Shown here piece after piece: positions 23,301 through 33,551 of a stretch of 64,000 nt of DNA. This DNA comes from Allomyces macrogynus ATCC 38327 (lineage: Eukaryota > Blastocladiomycota > Blastocladiomycetes > Blastocladiales > Blastocladiaceae). Made by a program: the position numbers and the translations under genes. The notes below the pieces were generated by a model that was given only the letters and a program-made list of their open reading frames with translations, ran no database searches and was not told the DNA's origin. The first letter of the stretch is position 1. Each line of letters begins with the position of its first letter. Location of the stretch: NCBI GenBank assembly GCA_000151295.1, contig GG745354.1:117196-181195 (forward strand), written 5' to 3'.

Positions 23301-25800
23301 ATATCCATGACTTGCCGGTCGTGCGCATACAACAAAAACTTGAGGTCCACGGCCACATCCCGCCGCTTCACCGCCTCGAGCAACTCGGCGGCCGCCACTT
23401 TCCCGACCTCTCCAAAATACGTCCGCAGGTACATGGCCGCCAAGAACATGAGCAGTGGATCGTCAAACTGCATCAGCCCTTGCTCGAGCAACTGGAGGCC
23501 GAGCGTGACTTGGTGCGGCGTCGGGTTTGCGCGAATGAACCGCAGACACGCCTCGACGTGCAGTGGCGACGGGAACACGCGCACGGGTTCGTGCGTCGGT
23601 GGACGGCGGCGCGCGGCCGCGACGGCGTCGGCCGCAGTCCCCGTCGCGAGCAGCCGCGCCCAGAACGCGTTCGGGTCGTCCTCGCCCGCCGCCACCACTG
23701 GTGTCGGCGGATCCAGAGGGCTGCGCTTGGGCCCGTCGTCATCCGAATCGGCGATTGGCGCGAGCACCGCGCCACTGCGTGCAGTAGCGGCCGCGGGCAT
23801 GATCCCGGCCGACATGGCCGACATACCCCACACGGACCCGGACGGTTTTAAATTCGCGTGCCGCTTGAGCATCCGTCGCGCGAGTCCCGCGAGCGCGGGG
23901 GCTTCGTGCGTGACTGGCGGCGATTCCGCCGACCGTGGCACTCTCCCTCCGTCCCCCGTGGCTGCAGCCTGCGCGTCGCGTTTCCGCGCGCGGTGCCAGC
24001 GGCGCACGGACCGTTCGAACAGGTACCGCACGGATCCGTACGAGACCCCCGCGCCGACGAGGAACCCACCGGCCATGGCCGGGACCGTGACCATCAGCCA
24101 GGCGTTGCGGAGATTCGTTGCGTAGGTGGCCATGGCGGCGAGCATGGCGAATAAGGAGCCCGTTGCGAAGCCCGCGCGGAGGGCGGTCATGGTCGCGTTG
24201 AAATAGGGTTGCGTGTAGACCATGCGTACGGCGAGGTACGCGAGGCCGACGGAGATGAGCGTCATGTACCACCAGTCGGCGCGGTCAGGGTGGGCCGAGT
24301 AGCTCGTGAAGATATCGCAGAAGACAAAGTAAATGCGCGAGAGGACCGACTAGTGGAAGATGTGTGAGAGTCTGGTCAGGTTCTTCTTAGGGAATGGACA
24401 GCGTATCGGGCGGGGAAACAACACGTACATACCTGAAAATCCATGCGTCCGTGTGCCTTGGCGTCGGGGCTGTGCGAGTTCGGTTGCGTGTCGAGGAACT
24501 ACAACCCGGCGCCGCAAATCGTGAGTTTCGCGCCGTCGTTTCAAAAATCGACGGTACAAACCGCCACGTACAAACAGAGCGCCAAACAAGATGAGTGGGA
24601 CAAACACGACAATGCCAACGAGGTCCAGGACAAAGAGCGGCGCGTGCACGCCCGAGTAGCATGGCACGTGAAACTCGACGAGAACGCCATTGACGCAGTG
24701 CAGGCCACCGAGCAATATTTGTGCGACGGGGATCGACAGAGCCGTCATTTGGATCGCAAACAGGAGCCGGAGAATACGGAGCGCGAGGATCGGGACGTGG
24801 GCGGCGCGCACGACCATCGTGCCGACGTAGAAGGCGAGCCCGAGCGTGATGACAATGGTGAGGAGGGCTGGATTTGCGACGAGCGTGTGAGCGGATGTCG
24901 CTGAAGCCGCGTGTCGGGCCAAGAGAGACACGAACCGACGATGTTCACAATCACAAAGTCGTCGTAGGTTTGGACGAGCCGTAATGGCTCGACAATGACG
25001 AGGAGCAGCCAGGGAATACTTGAATCGAGCCTCGGCGCGAGCGAAAACGAGAGCAATTGCAGATCTTCGAGCACCATGAGGAACCAGCACAGCTTGGCGG
25101 GAAGTTCGTTGTCGCGGACGGTCTACCAGCCATGATGGCGTCAGAACATGAAGCGCGCATTCGTGCAAAAGTCTCGTGTGCAACGTACGACATAGGCGAC
25201 GGAGAAGACGGCATTTTCGAGTCGCGACAGCGCCATCATGGTCGGCAACTTGTCGCCTCTCCTGCTTGCCGCTGCTGCCGCCGCTGCCGCCGCCGCTCCA
25301 TCGCTGTAGTGCGCAGCGTCACCACTCGCAAATGAGTCGCGCAGTTTCTGGTAATGCGGCAAGGGCGATACGGGCGGCGGTGGTGGTGGTGGTGTCGGCA
25401 CAGGAACTGGCGATGGTGACGGGTTCAGTCTTCCCGCCGACTCCTGGATAGACGCGAGGCCGCGCGGCATTGGCGGATGCGGCGGTGGCGTGTTGCCCGT
25501 GGGCCGGGGCAGCGTTCTTCGTGGCAAGTGCGCAGCATCGGAGGTCGGGTCCGGTGGCGCGGCGTGCGGTCTTAGAGCATGCTGTAGCGAGCCGTCGATC
25601 ACGGTGCCTGCATCGGTGCCTGCGAGGTCGGCCCCGGCACGGGGTGTTGGTCTCGGCGAGCTCGGGACGAGAAGCGGCTCCGGATCAAGCGCAGGGACTA
25701 GCGCAGGGTCGTCGTGCAGTGTCGGCGGCGCGGAACCCGCGGAATCGGTGGGCGTGTTGACCATTTTTTCGTGCGTGTCGATGGCGGCTGCCAGTTTCAT
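20358..25800 (-). CDS. Large multi-pass membrane protein with TmcB/TmcC-type TPR region
   Basis: Twelve exons on the minus strand join in one frame to 1529 residues: 25800-25189, 25122-24936, 24867-24572, 24498-24433, 24349-23189, 23121-22990, 22923-22839, 22688-22328, 22257-21675, 21601-21231, 21159-21122 and 21055-20358. Every phase matches, and nearly all donors read GTACGT, GTACC, GTATG or GTAAG. The N-terminus (1-200) is a Pro/Ala-rich cytoplasmic region. At least six hydrophobic segments follow (for example LLTIVITLGLAFYVGTMVV and FVLDLVGIVVFVPLILFGALF). A cytoplasmic helical-repeat region spans about 600-850 (PTPHQVTLGLQLLEQGLMQF, ANRCYARLLERFPKSKSILR, ATQILDMAETRE), like fungal proteins annotated TmcB/TmcC TPR. 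Four more TM segments flank two long non-cytoplasmic loops. No kinase, cyclase or PAS domain is visible. A sensor or receptor role is inference. ATG 25764 is an alternative start. Confidence 0.82.
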
Positions 25801-26526
25801 TCGGTCGAGCGTGCAGCGGGCAGCATGGACTTGGAGCGGCGATGGATGTGCTGTCGAGAACGGAGGTTGCGGAAGGTGGAGTCCGTGGGCAGAGGCCCGA
25901 GCTGGACGGTCACGAATTGCAGCAAGTGGGCGCCAATTGCTGAGGATGGCTGCGACCAGGCGGTGGTCGGCCGCGGCTGGCGGAGCAAAACGGTCAGCGA
26001 TCGCGAGCCTTCGACGGTGCGCAAGCCAGCCGGAGACGGGGCATGCAAGCGCGCTTCCTGCGAGACGAACGTGCACCATCTGACCTCCGCATGCGGCGAT
26101 GTCCTGTGGCAACCGCCTGCCCATCAGCTCCTCTCCCGACTTGGCGCCCCTGCTCCTGACTGTTTCACCACGCGCGGCAAACGGCTCGCTGCTCTTTTGA
26201 TGACCAGCTGGCGAGCGCTTCAATCACAACCGTGCTGGTCAAATCTACCCGGTCAGCCGTGGGGTGGTTGAGGCCAAGGTTGCTCCTGCCTCCATGGCCC
26301 TTGGCCGCTCCTCTCCCGACTTGCTGGCCGCTGATCACCCAAAACTCCGCTGACGTCGTCGACACGAACGACCCGGCCTCCAGTTGCTGCATTGCATTGC
26401 CGCTGCTGACCAGGACCGCGCCCACCCCAACCTGTGCAAGTTCGTCCCGCCCGCAAGCCTGCACGACGTCGAATCTTGAGCGCGTCAATCGTGCACTGAT
26501 CACTGCTCGCCAAGCTGCCCATCGAC
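25801..26526. other. Divergent promoter region, membrane/TPR gene / YqaJ-like gene
   Basis: About 725 bases between two divergent starts. An ORF on the minus strand runs through it in frame with the membrane-protein gene (upstream of ATG 25800), but it has no further convincing start. No TATA-like motif is obvious. Confidence 0.4.
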
Positions 26527-27414
26527 ATGGCCGCTACCAGGACCTCGTCGGCTCTTGCCGCCTCTGGCGCAGAGCGCCGCAAGATGTGGACCTTTTTCGC
26601 GAGCAACGTGGCCGCAGCGATCGGCCGCAACCCCTACAAGCCGCCCTCGGAAATCGCCAAGTTCATGTGGCAGCGTGCGGCGCCCGAGCAGTACCGCGCC
26701 GCATCCGCGCACTCGCCGACCGCCGAGCGCGACGCTGTTGCGACCGCGGCCGTCATCGAGCACGCGCCGCTGATCGAGGCGCAAGTGGCCGCACCTGTCG
26801 CGCGATCCCGCGCCGAGCTTCTCTCGTCGTTACCCGAATCCATGCCGCAAGTCGGGCGCGATGCCATCGTCGGTGAAATCGCGCGCAAACGCGGGACTCA
26901 GCGCGAGACGGCGGTGTTGGACGCGATGCCTGCCCGCGTGGATCGGCGGAACGATCAGTTTTTCAGGACGTTCCTGTGGTATACGAACGCGGAGGGTCGG
27001 GCGCGGATGATGGTGGGTGGGCGGGTCGATGGGATTGCGCACGACAAGGACGGTGTGCCGTACTTGGTCGAGGCCAAGCACCGGCACGAGCGGTTGATGG
27101 TACCTGTGCCGGATTACGAGGAAGTGCAGTGCCAGACGCTGATGCACGTCACCAAGATTCATCGGTGCGTGCTCGTCCAGCAGGTGCGCAAGCACGGCAA
27201 GTTGCAGGCGGATGCCCTGTTGCTGGCTGCCGCGGAGGTGATGAAGGGTGAGAAGGACGGAGCCATTGACCACCGCCATGTCACGGAGCTCGAGTACAGT
27301 TCCGCCGACTGGAACGAGATCCAGGACGCGCTCAAGGCGTTTGCGGCCAAGCTCGACGCCCTGGTCGATGATCCAGCACGGCAGGAACGGTTGCTATGGA
27401 ACGACGAGTTTTAG
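26527..27414 (+). CDS. YqaJ-like PD-(D/E)XK nuclease, intronless
   Basis: A 295-residue protein without introns, unlike most neighbours. Two blocks match the YqaJ viral-recombinase type of PD-(D/E)XK nuclease. The N-terminal block is FFASNVAAAIGRNPYKPPSE, like the usual S-x-(I/V)-A-x-(I/L)-G-x-N-P-Y-x-S/P. The catalytic core is GGRVDGIAHDKDGVPYLVEAK, giving the metal-binding D and the ExK pair, followed by a downstream Q in EEVQCQTLMHV. Such enzymes degrade DNA from ends in phage-type recombination and also occur in large DNA viruses and scattered eukaryotes. The protein ends at TAG after LLWNDEF. GC and codon use look like the host, so any transfer is not recent. Its substrate in this organism cannot be told from sequence. 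Confidence 0.7.
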   Translation: MAATRTSSALAASGAERRKMWTFFASNVAAAIGRNPYKPPSEIAKFMWQRAAPEQYRAASAHSPTAERDAVATAAVIEHAPLIEAQVAAPVARSRAELLSSLPESMPQVGRDAIVGEIARKRGTQRETAVLDAMPARVDRRNDQFFRTFLWYTNAEGRARMMVGGRVDGIAHDKDGVPYLVEAKHRHERLMVPVPDYEEVQCQTLMHVTKIHRCVLVQQVRKHGKLQADALLLAAAEVMKGEKDGAIDHRHVTELEYSSADWNEIQDALKAFAAKLDALVDDPARQERLLWNDEF

Positions 27415-27616
27415 TTGAGCGCTTTGAGCGGTTTTGTTTGAGAATCGGATTGACTTGAACACTTTGAGCGCCTCTCAGTTTACAGCCGATTGTTGAGCGT
27501 GGAACAACAAGACACTTTCATTCATTTTTTACACGGGATAGTAAATTCACATCTCGCTCCCACCAACCTCGACGCGCCTACGACGATGTGCGAGTGCACC
27601 ACCGTCACCGGCCCGC

Positions 27617-28276
27617 TTACGACGAGAACATGCCCTTGATCTTGCTCGCCGTCATGTCCGTGACAACTGCAACAATCTTGGCCGAGAGCGCCGTCTTCAT
27701 CGAGTCCGTCTGCTTGTTGAACTTGGCGCCCATGCGGTCAAACACGCCCTGCGGCAAGTAGTGCACGAGCAGCTGCACCTGGCCGACGTTGCGCCCCTGC
27801 GGGTCCTCGAGGTTGGCCCAGACGTCAGCGACGCGCTGGTGCTTGGCCATATCCGCGACCGACGACGCGCCGAGCAACGCCGGGATATCGACGACGCTGA
27901 CACCAATGAAATCGTCCGACGAGGGACCCTTGTCCTGGTCCCAGGCCTCGACGTAGAGCTTGCCGGGCCCGGCCTGCGTGTAGATGGGGAAAGCGAGCTT
28001 CTCGTGCCAGACGGGATCGGCCAGGTCGGCGACTTGCGTGCGCAGGACGGGCGGTGCCGCGGCGAGCTGTGCGGCGGCCTTGTCGGCGTCTTCCTCGGCA
28101 TCCGAGTCGTCGCCGTCCTTCTTGGCGAGACCCTCGGCTTCAGCGACGGGCAGGTCAACCGAGATCTTGAGGTAGGCGTCGGTGTCGCCCATCATGTCCA
28201 TGCGCGGCAGACCGCGGGCCTGCACGGCCGTCACGGTCAGGATGCCGTAGGGGATCTGCTTGGTGGTAGTAGCCAT
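27617..28276 (-). CDS. C2-domain protein
   Basis: A 219-residue single-exon protein with one C2 domain, a Ca2+-dependent phospholipid-binding module. The domain starts at about residue 9 (YGILTVTAVQARGL). The first acidic loop is MDMMGDTDAYLKI; the second is EAWDQDKGPSSDDFIGVS. Together they give the aspartates expected of Ca2+ coordination. An acidic/alanine insert (about residues 45-75) separates strands of the domain. The C-terminal part, after VQLLVHYLPQGVF, is basic and amphipathic. It may bind membranes or proteins at the cell cortex; the partner is unknown. ATG 28276 follows a TATA box by about 90 bases. Confidence 0.85.
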   Translation of the reverse strand: MATTTKQIPYGILTVTAVQARGLPRMDMMGDTDAYLKISVDLPVAEAEGLAKKDGDDSDAEEDADKAAAQLAAAPPVLRTQVADLADPVWHEKLAFPIYTQAGPGKLYVEAWDQDKGPSSDDFIGVSVVDIPALLGASSVADMAKHQRVADVWANLEDPQGRNVGQVQLLVHYLPQGVFDRMGAKFNKQTDSMKTALSAKIVAVVTDMTASKIKGMFSS

Positions 28277-28689
28277 GGTTGCGGTGCGGTGGGTGGAGAG
28301 GTGCGCGTGAAGGAGAGCTGGAGAGTGCGGGGAGGACGCGTCGTGTTGGGTCGCGCCAGGCTGGTTTTATACTGGCTGGATCACCGTGGAAGGGCGCGTT
28401 GCCTGGGCTGCGCCACACGCTCGGTGGGGTTCTCGAAAAAAATGGAGCGGCGAAATGTTACGATACTTAACGTTCTGGCGCAAAGTATTAACCTGCCTCA
28501 AGTGAGCGCGCACTGCAACTGCTGTTGCTTGATCTGCAGCTGCTGTGGCTTGGACAACCAATTACCCCACGCACGCATCAGCAGTTGCCAATGTCAGCCG
28601 CCTGCTTCGTCTCCAGTCACTGGAGGTATCAGTTCATGCTGCACCATAAAAAACACGCGCGCAGCAGCTCCAGCGCGTGGTGACAGCGG
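28277..28689. other. Upstream region of C2 gene
   Basis: About 410 bases. It contains a TATA box for the C2 gene at 28365-28371. The far half lies next to the GRDP-like fragment and may hold more decayed family sequence. Confidence 0.4.
28365..28371 (-). promoter_or_regulatory. TATA box of C2-domain gene
   Basis: The minus strand reads TATAAAA about 90 bases before ATG 28276, flanked by GC-rich sequence. Confidence 0.6.
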
Positions 28690-29450
28690 CGATTCTCGGC
28701 CAAGGTCGCGACGCTCGTGAGCCAAGGTGGGGCCACTGATATCTATCATTGGCACACCGAGGCGCTCGCGCAGTACCCCAAGTTCTTGGAGGCTATGATC
28801 GCCAAGTCGGGCAGCAAAGTGTCGTTTGTGCCAGCGATTGCCATTGATCTTGCCTGGAACACGCACCAACTGTTCCCGCGCACGTACTGTGCACACACAC
28901 GCGCGCTGACAGACATGGTCGTGACTTTGACGACGCTGAGTCCGAGGCGCGCATTGAGGACGGCGCCAAGGGGATGCCAGGACTGTTGACAGTGCTGTTT
29001 GACGAGGACTACCTTTTGCTGGCGATTTCGTGCGCCCAAGGGGCCAAGCTCCCTGTTTCTTCGGACGCGGTGCGCGTTCTGGAGGGCTGCTCCATGCAAC
29101 GGGCCATGCGACTGTGTGCCAGTCGGCTGTTGGTGCACTTACTGATGGCGGTGCTGTGGGTGGAGCATACGGCGGGTGCAGTTTTTTCTGCAGGTACGGC
29201 GCGTGCATCTCACATGTTCCGCGCGGCGCGCAGGCTGACCAGGAGTCGGGCGGAGGGTGCAGCTTCTTCTGCTGGTATGGCGCGTGCGCATTCGGCCCTC
29301 CCCGGGCCTGCGATGGGGCCGTGTCGTGAAATCAATGCAGCTTTTTCTGCTGGTACGGCGCGTGCAAGTTTGGCCCGCCCCGAGTTGAGGCCGCTGCGGG
29401 CTGCATGGCCAAGGAAGGCTTCCGTTTTGGTCATTTTCTGTGGGGGTTGA
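28690..29450 (+). pseudogene. GRDP-like (DUF1399) protein, copy C, fragment
   Basis: A fragment of the same family as 61-63 kb. It starts inside the family block before GGATDIYHWHTEALAQYPKF and keeps the signature IAIDLAWNTHQLFP. A frame change near 28,915 moves to DFDDAESEARIEDGAKG, which matches NHDDSDDAAAEARMAEG in the better copy. The tail holds three units of CSFFC(R/W)YGAC at about 29165-29370, interrupted by a stop before the third. The N-terminal half of the gene is absent, so this is a truncated, frameshifted remnant. Confidence 0.7.
29165..29370 (+). repeat. Cysteine-coding 30-bp motif, 3 copies
   Basis: Three copies of a GCAG(C/T)TT(T/C)TTCTGC(A/T)GGTA-like motif code for CSFFCxYGAC. 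They begin near 29169, 29258 and 29337 and lie in the tail of GRDP-like copy C. Confidence 0.7.
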
Positions 29451-30951
29451 TCAGAGTCGTCATTGCACTCAAGTGCCTATGTGCTTCTGGCGCCTTGACA
29501 CATCGGTTTTTGTGCTGCATGCAAATATGAATCGTGTTATGAGGTCGTCCCGTCTCTCGTCCCGATTGGTGCTTGTGTCACAAATTAGAGATTCAACTTA
29601 CCAGCTTCACAATAAATTGACGACAGTGACAATTCACTAGCAACCATGACCCCTCTGAAATGATATCAAAGTACTATCAGAAACCTCTCCACACGCGACG
29701 ACTTGTCTTGCTTCTGGGCTCCTTTTCAAACACCCAGCACCAGTCTGTGACATCGAGTGTGATGCCACCCAGCGCACTTATGTACTGTCTGCACGCATTC
29801 GTGACGAAAGAATGGATTCGCGCTCTCATTTTTAGATCAGAATTCGTTTGTTCTGAATTTTAAATATTCGTCTGGCCAACCGGCTCACCAATCATCAGAC
29901 TCAACGAAAAATTATGAAATGACTGCAAGTGGTGGATGAACTGTTTTCCACCGTTTTTCAGCTCTTTTGACACAATGGATTGTTGACTGACAGATTGTGC
30001 ACCAACCATACTTTGTTGAGTCTCGGTCAGCCTTAAACGACACTGGCCTGGAGGGCTCACTCACAAGAACAGCTCTATGACCCAGTTTCAAGCGCAAAAG
30101 ACAGTCAAAGTGGCTGCCATGGTTGAGGCATTTGATACGTTGTTACTGATCCGCTCGACTGGAGTCTCGTTGGCAACATCATTTATGAGGGCCGAATCCA
30201 AATCAGCAGTGGGCGGTCTCAGCGTTGTTGTGATGGCAGTGTGGTCACTCCCATTCATGGCCAATGCTCTTCATTTGACTGTACAAACGCAGCCTTGAAA
30301 ATAGTGTAACAGCTTCGAATCCGCTTTTTGCCAACCAAAAGCATTTTAGAATCCAATTTTATGCTCTGAATGAATAGTACTCGACAGTTTGACTCTCCAG
30401 TCCTGCTAATCTTCTGACTATCCGACCCACAATGGCGCCCTCAGTTGGTGGAAACATCCATGCACTTGTTTCCTGCAAGATGTTTGTGGCGAAATAGGTC
30501 GTCGGGAAGAGACTCAAATGACGCAACCCGTTATTCTCAACTCGACCAAACTGGTCTTGTGCATGGTAATTCTCAGAACAGGGTCAGTGCTGTTCCCTGT
30601 CATACCAATGGGCAGCGCAACAGCTAGCACAATTGATAAGAGTGTTTCGTGAAATATTAAATGCAAAGCCGACATTTCAGGCATGTTCAAGGCAAGGGAA
30701 ACAGAGATGCTCATATGGTCCAGCCAAAGCACATCAAAAAATCTGTGCTGGGGTCACAACGTTGCTATGCAGGCTCTGGGTCGACACTAATTGGTCAATT
30801 TCATATGGTTGAGACTTGCGGGTGGATGGCCAATGCCAGCTCAGGGACGGCAGCTGATGATGACCTTGCAAACAAGGAGCAGGGAGACGGATCTGGATTG
30901 ATGAATGGTCCAGTGACCCTTGGGGGATTGTGTCGACAAGCTTCATTCATC
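29451..30951. other. Intergenic, AT-richer stretch
   Basis: About 1.5 kb with lower GC than the genes. Open frames up to about 115 codons exist, but none has a domain, a plausible signal or a good splice model. I see no tRNA or repeat. Confidence 0.4.
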
Positions 30952-32724
30952 TTAATCATTCGAAGAGTCTTGCGGATAAGGGCTCAGCAGAAACTCAGGA
31001 GCGTCTGATGATGCTTTGGGCAGAGAGTGATCAAGGTCGCGATCCAAATCTTTTGATGGTCCAGCCTTGGGCAGGGTATTGGTGGCCAAGTAAACGTTGG
31101 TTGATCCTTCTGGGTGCGAGCTTGACCCCAGCAACTCAGCGCGGTCCAACAATGACATCTGCGACGACAGTTCATGGAATCTCGGGTCGAGGTCACGTGC
31201 AGTATCATTATTGGACGAAATTGGAAGAGCCGGTTGCTCGGCTTTCAGTTTCTGTGACTGGCGGCGCCTGAACACAAGAAACAGGCCCACTCCGGCAAGC
31301 ACAACAAGAGTGGCCCCTGTCGCAACACCTACTGTAAACGCGTTGACACCAGCATGCTGAGGCGAGCCTGAACTCTTCTCCGTCTCGGCCGAGCCTGAAT
31401 TCTTCTCTGTCTCGGTCGAGCCTGAGTTCTTCCCTGTCTTGGGCGGCAGGCAAGAGGGCGGGATTGGACTTGAAGTCATTCCAGTGCCAGTGACCCAGTA
31501 AAACGTGAGTGTGCCATTCAGATCGCACGATTGAACTTGCAACAAGTTCACAATGCCGCGAGGACGCTCTCCTTCGTGTCAACCTCAATTGCAGGCTCGA
31601 TGCCACCCATGTTACACGATCACATCACCCTCCATATGCAAGCATCTGGAAGCCAGCGATTTCGGTCCCTTGGTCGGATTGTCAATCGTGCCCATCTTAA
31701 CCTCATTCTTGGTGAGGTCTATGTACTTGACGAGCGTGTACTTCTTGGCTGGCGACAGACCACCAACATGAATGAGGTACCGGTTCTTGTAGAGGGCTGT
31801 GCGATGCCAGAACTGAGCAAGCAACAGGTTTGGAAGGCGCGTACACGAAAAATCCTTGACGTTGAGGAGCCACTGATCGTCAAGGGCAGATTCGATTTCT
31901 GCGGTCGTTTCAACATCCATACCACCCGTACGAAATTCACCCAAGAGCACTTAGTGCAACGTGTTGAATCGCCCCATGGACATGAGCTGCCGCAGAGGCA
32001 CGTTCGCATTCACATTTATGCGATTCGAGACACTATTCGAGTCTTGAATGACAGTCAGGTCATGGTCTGACTCTTGGTGAATAGTATTGCCCATTGAAAC
32101 AACACTACCAAACATGTAGAGATGCGCCGCGTCGTCATTGTCGTAGACAGCTGCTGAAGCCGGGACGGATGTCAAGATGGGCCAACTGGCACTTTCGAAT
32201 CTCTCTGTTGTTTTTCCGGTTTTTGGATCAAACACAACGAGAGAAGCAGTATGGAGTGGAGATTTTCGTCCCCAGACTGTACCACCAGCGAGGAAAACTT
32301 TGTTGTCCGACCGTACACATGCGGATTGGTCCTTGGAGATGTACGGAAATTTGCCAGACGACTGTAAATCCGTGGGAACGCCCGTTGCGATGGTGCAGCT
32401 GACGTCGAACGAGTAAATTTTGTCCGTTAAATTGGAAGAAGGGGAGACAGAATCTGGAATGCACAGACGGATTGAAATATGTTGCGTGAGTGATACAAAC
32501 AAAAACAGCAGCTCGTATTACTCGCTTGAGCACAGAAAGCAATTGCACGAACTTCCAGCAACTCCCGAAAACGTTTAGAGACGGGATCCAATGACAGCAC
32601 ATGCAATCCCTGATGTGGTCTGTGACGTTTTCAACGCGGCAATCAAGACCCCAGGGCTCATAGACAATACGACTTGCAAGACGACGTGGACGCCCATAAG
32701 GCCCAGCAATGGGCGCGGGAGCAT
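30952..32724 (-). pseudogene. Kelch-like membrane protein, copy 3
   Basis: The most complete of the three kelch-like copies. ATG 32724 opens a hydrophobic signal-like start (MLPRPLLGLMGVHVVLQVVL), followed by GIACAVIGSRL, equivalent to SACAVVGSRIYVFGG in copy 1. An intron at 32454-32552 joins to NSVSPSSNLTDKIYSFDV. Kelch strands are DNKVFLAGGTVW, AHLYMFGSVV and YKNRYLIHVGGLS. A TM helix follows (GVATGATLVVLAGVGLFLVF), then an acidic cytoplasmic tail. Breaks are TAA 32577-32575 (Tyr position), TAA 31953-31951 (a Gln position in copy 2), and TAA 31614-31612 with frame changes to about 31552; read in another frame, the kelch segment NMGGIEPAIEVD is still visible there. It is not able to give a full protein as read. 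Confidence 0.75.
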
Positions 32725-33551
32725 GATGGCGGAGTAATACGCGACTGACGGATCGTGCGCGCCAGTGGAATCGATGGCGTAGGTTCAGAGAGACAGGATG
32801 TGGCAGAAAATGCGAGGTGCGATGAGAGATGCGTGACGGATGCGTCGCCCGGATGTATAGCGACCTGAACCTGACCTCAGAGGGGACGAAGGGAGGAGTG
32901 TCAGAGTGACGGAGGGTCGGCGCAGCGACAACGCACAACAACGCCAACGCTCTTTCCATGTCAATTCGAGGTTGCTCCTGCTCTGGCGCTAGAGAAGGAA
33001 CATTATTTGAGTCGAATTGCATCCACGCCTTCCACGTCACTCAATGCTGGCCGTCCCGTTGCTCCGCCAACACTGGCCGACACCTGCAGAAGGCACTATA
33101 CTGTTCATAACCACGGTTTGCCTGGCCACACTGTATTTTGTAAGCAACGCGTCGTTTAGAGGTCTACAATAGCAGTCGCAAGAGTCGCCATGAACGATAG
33201 ACTTGGAGGCGGATGGGCACAAAGCTTGCACGGCTTATACCATTACAGTATCCAGAATGCGCTTTTTGTGGCTGGCGGGCAGAATCTGAAGCGCGCTAGA
33301 CACGGGCACAGCGCACACAAACCTGATCATGGCAAAAAGGGAGATGTATCGCCAGCTGAGTCGTGCGGTGGTGCGAAGCCGCTCGTAACAAGTGTCAGGA
33401 ACTTCGAGAGAAGCCAGTCAGACAATGAGCCGCACGCGTTGACGTGTTGGCGTGAGACAAGACGACAATCACCCATCCGTCCCAGCATGCGAAATAACCC
33501 AATCTTCTTCTTCTACTCCCAACCAATCTACCTTCTTTCTCTCCAACCGTT
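32725..33551. other. Intergenic, upstream of kelch-like copy 3
   Basis: About 825 bases. Open frames here overlap the promoter of copy 3 and the 3' flank of the SP-rich gene and lack support. Confidence 0.4.
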
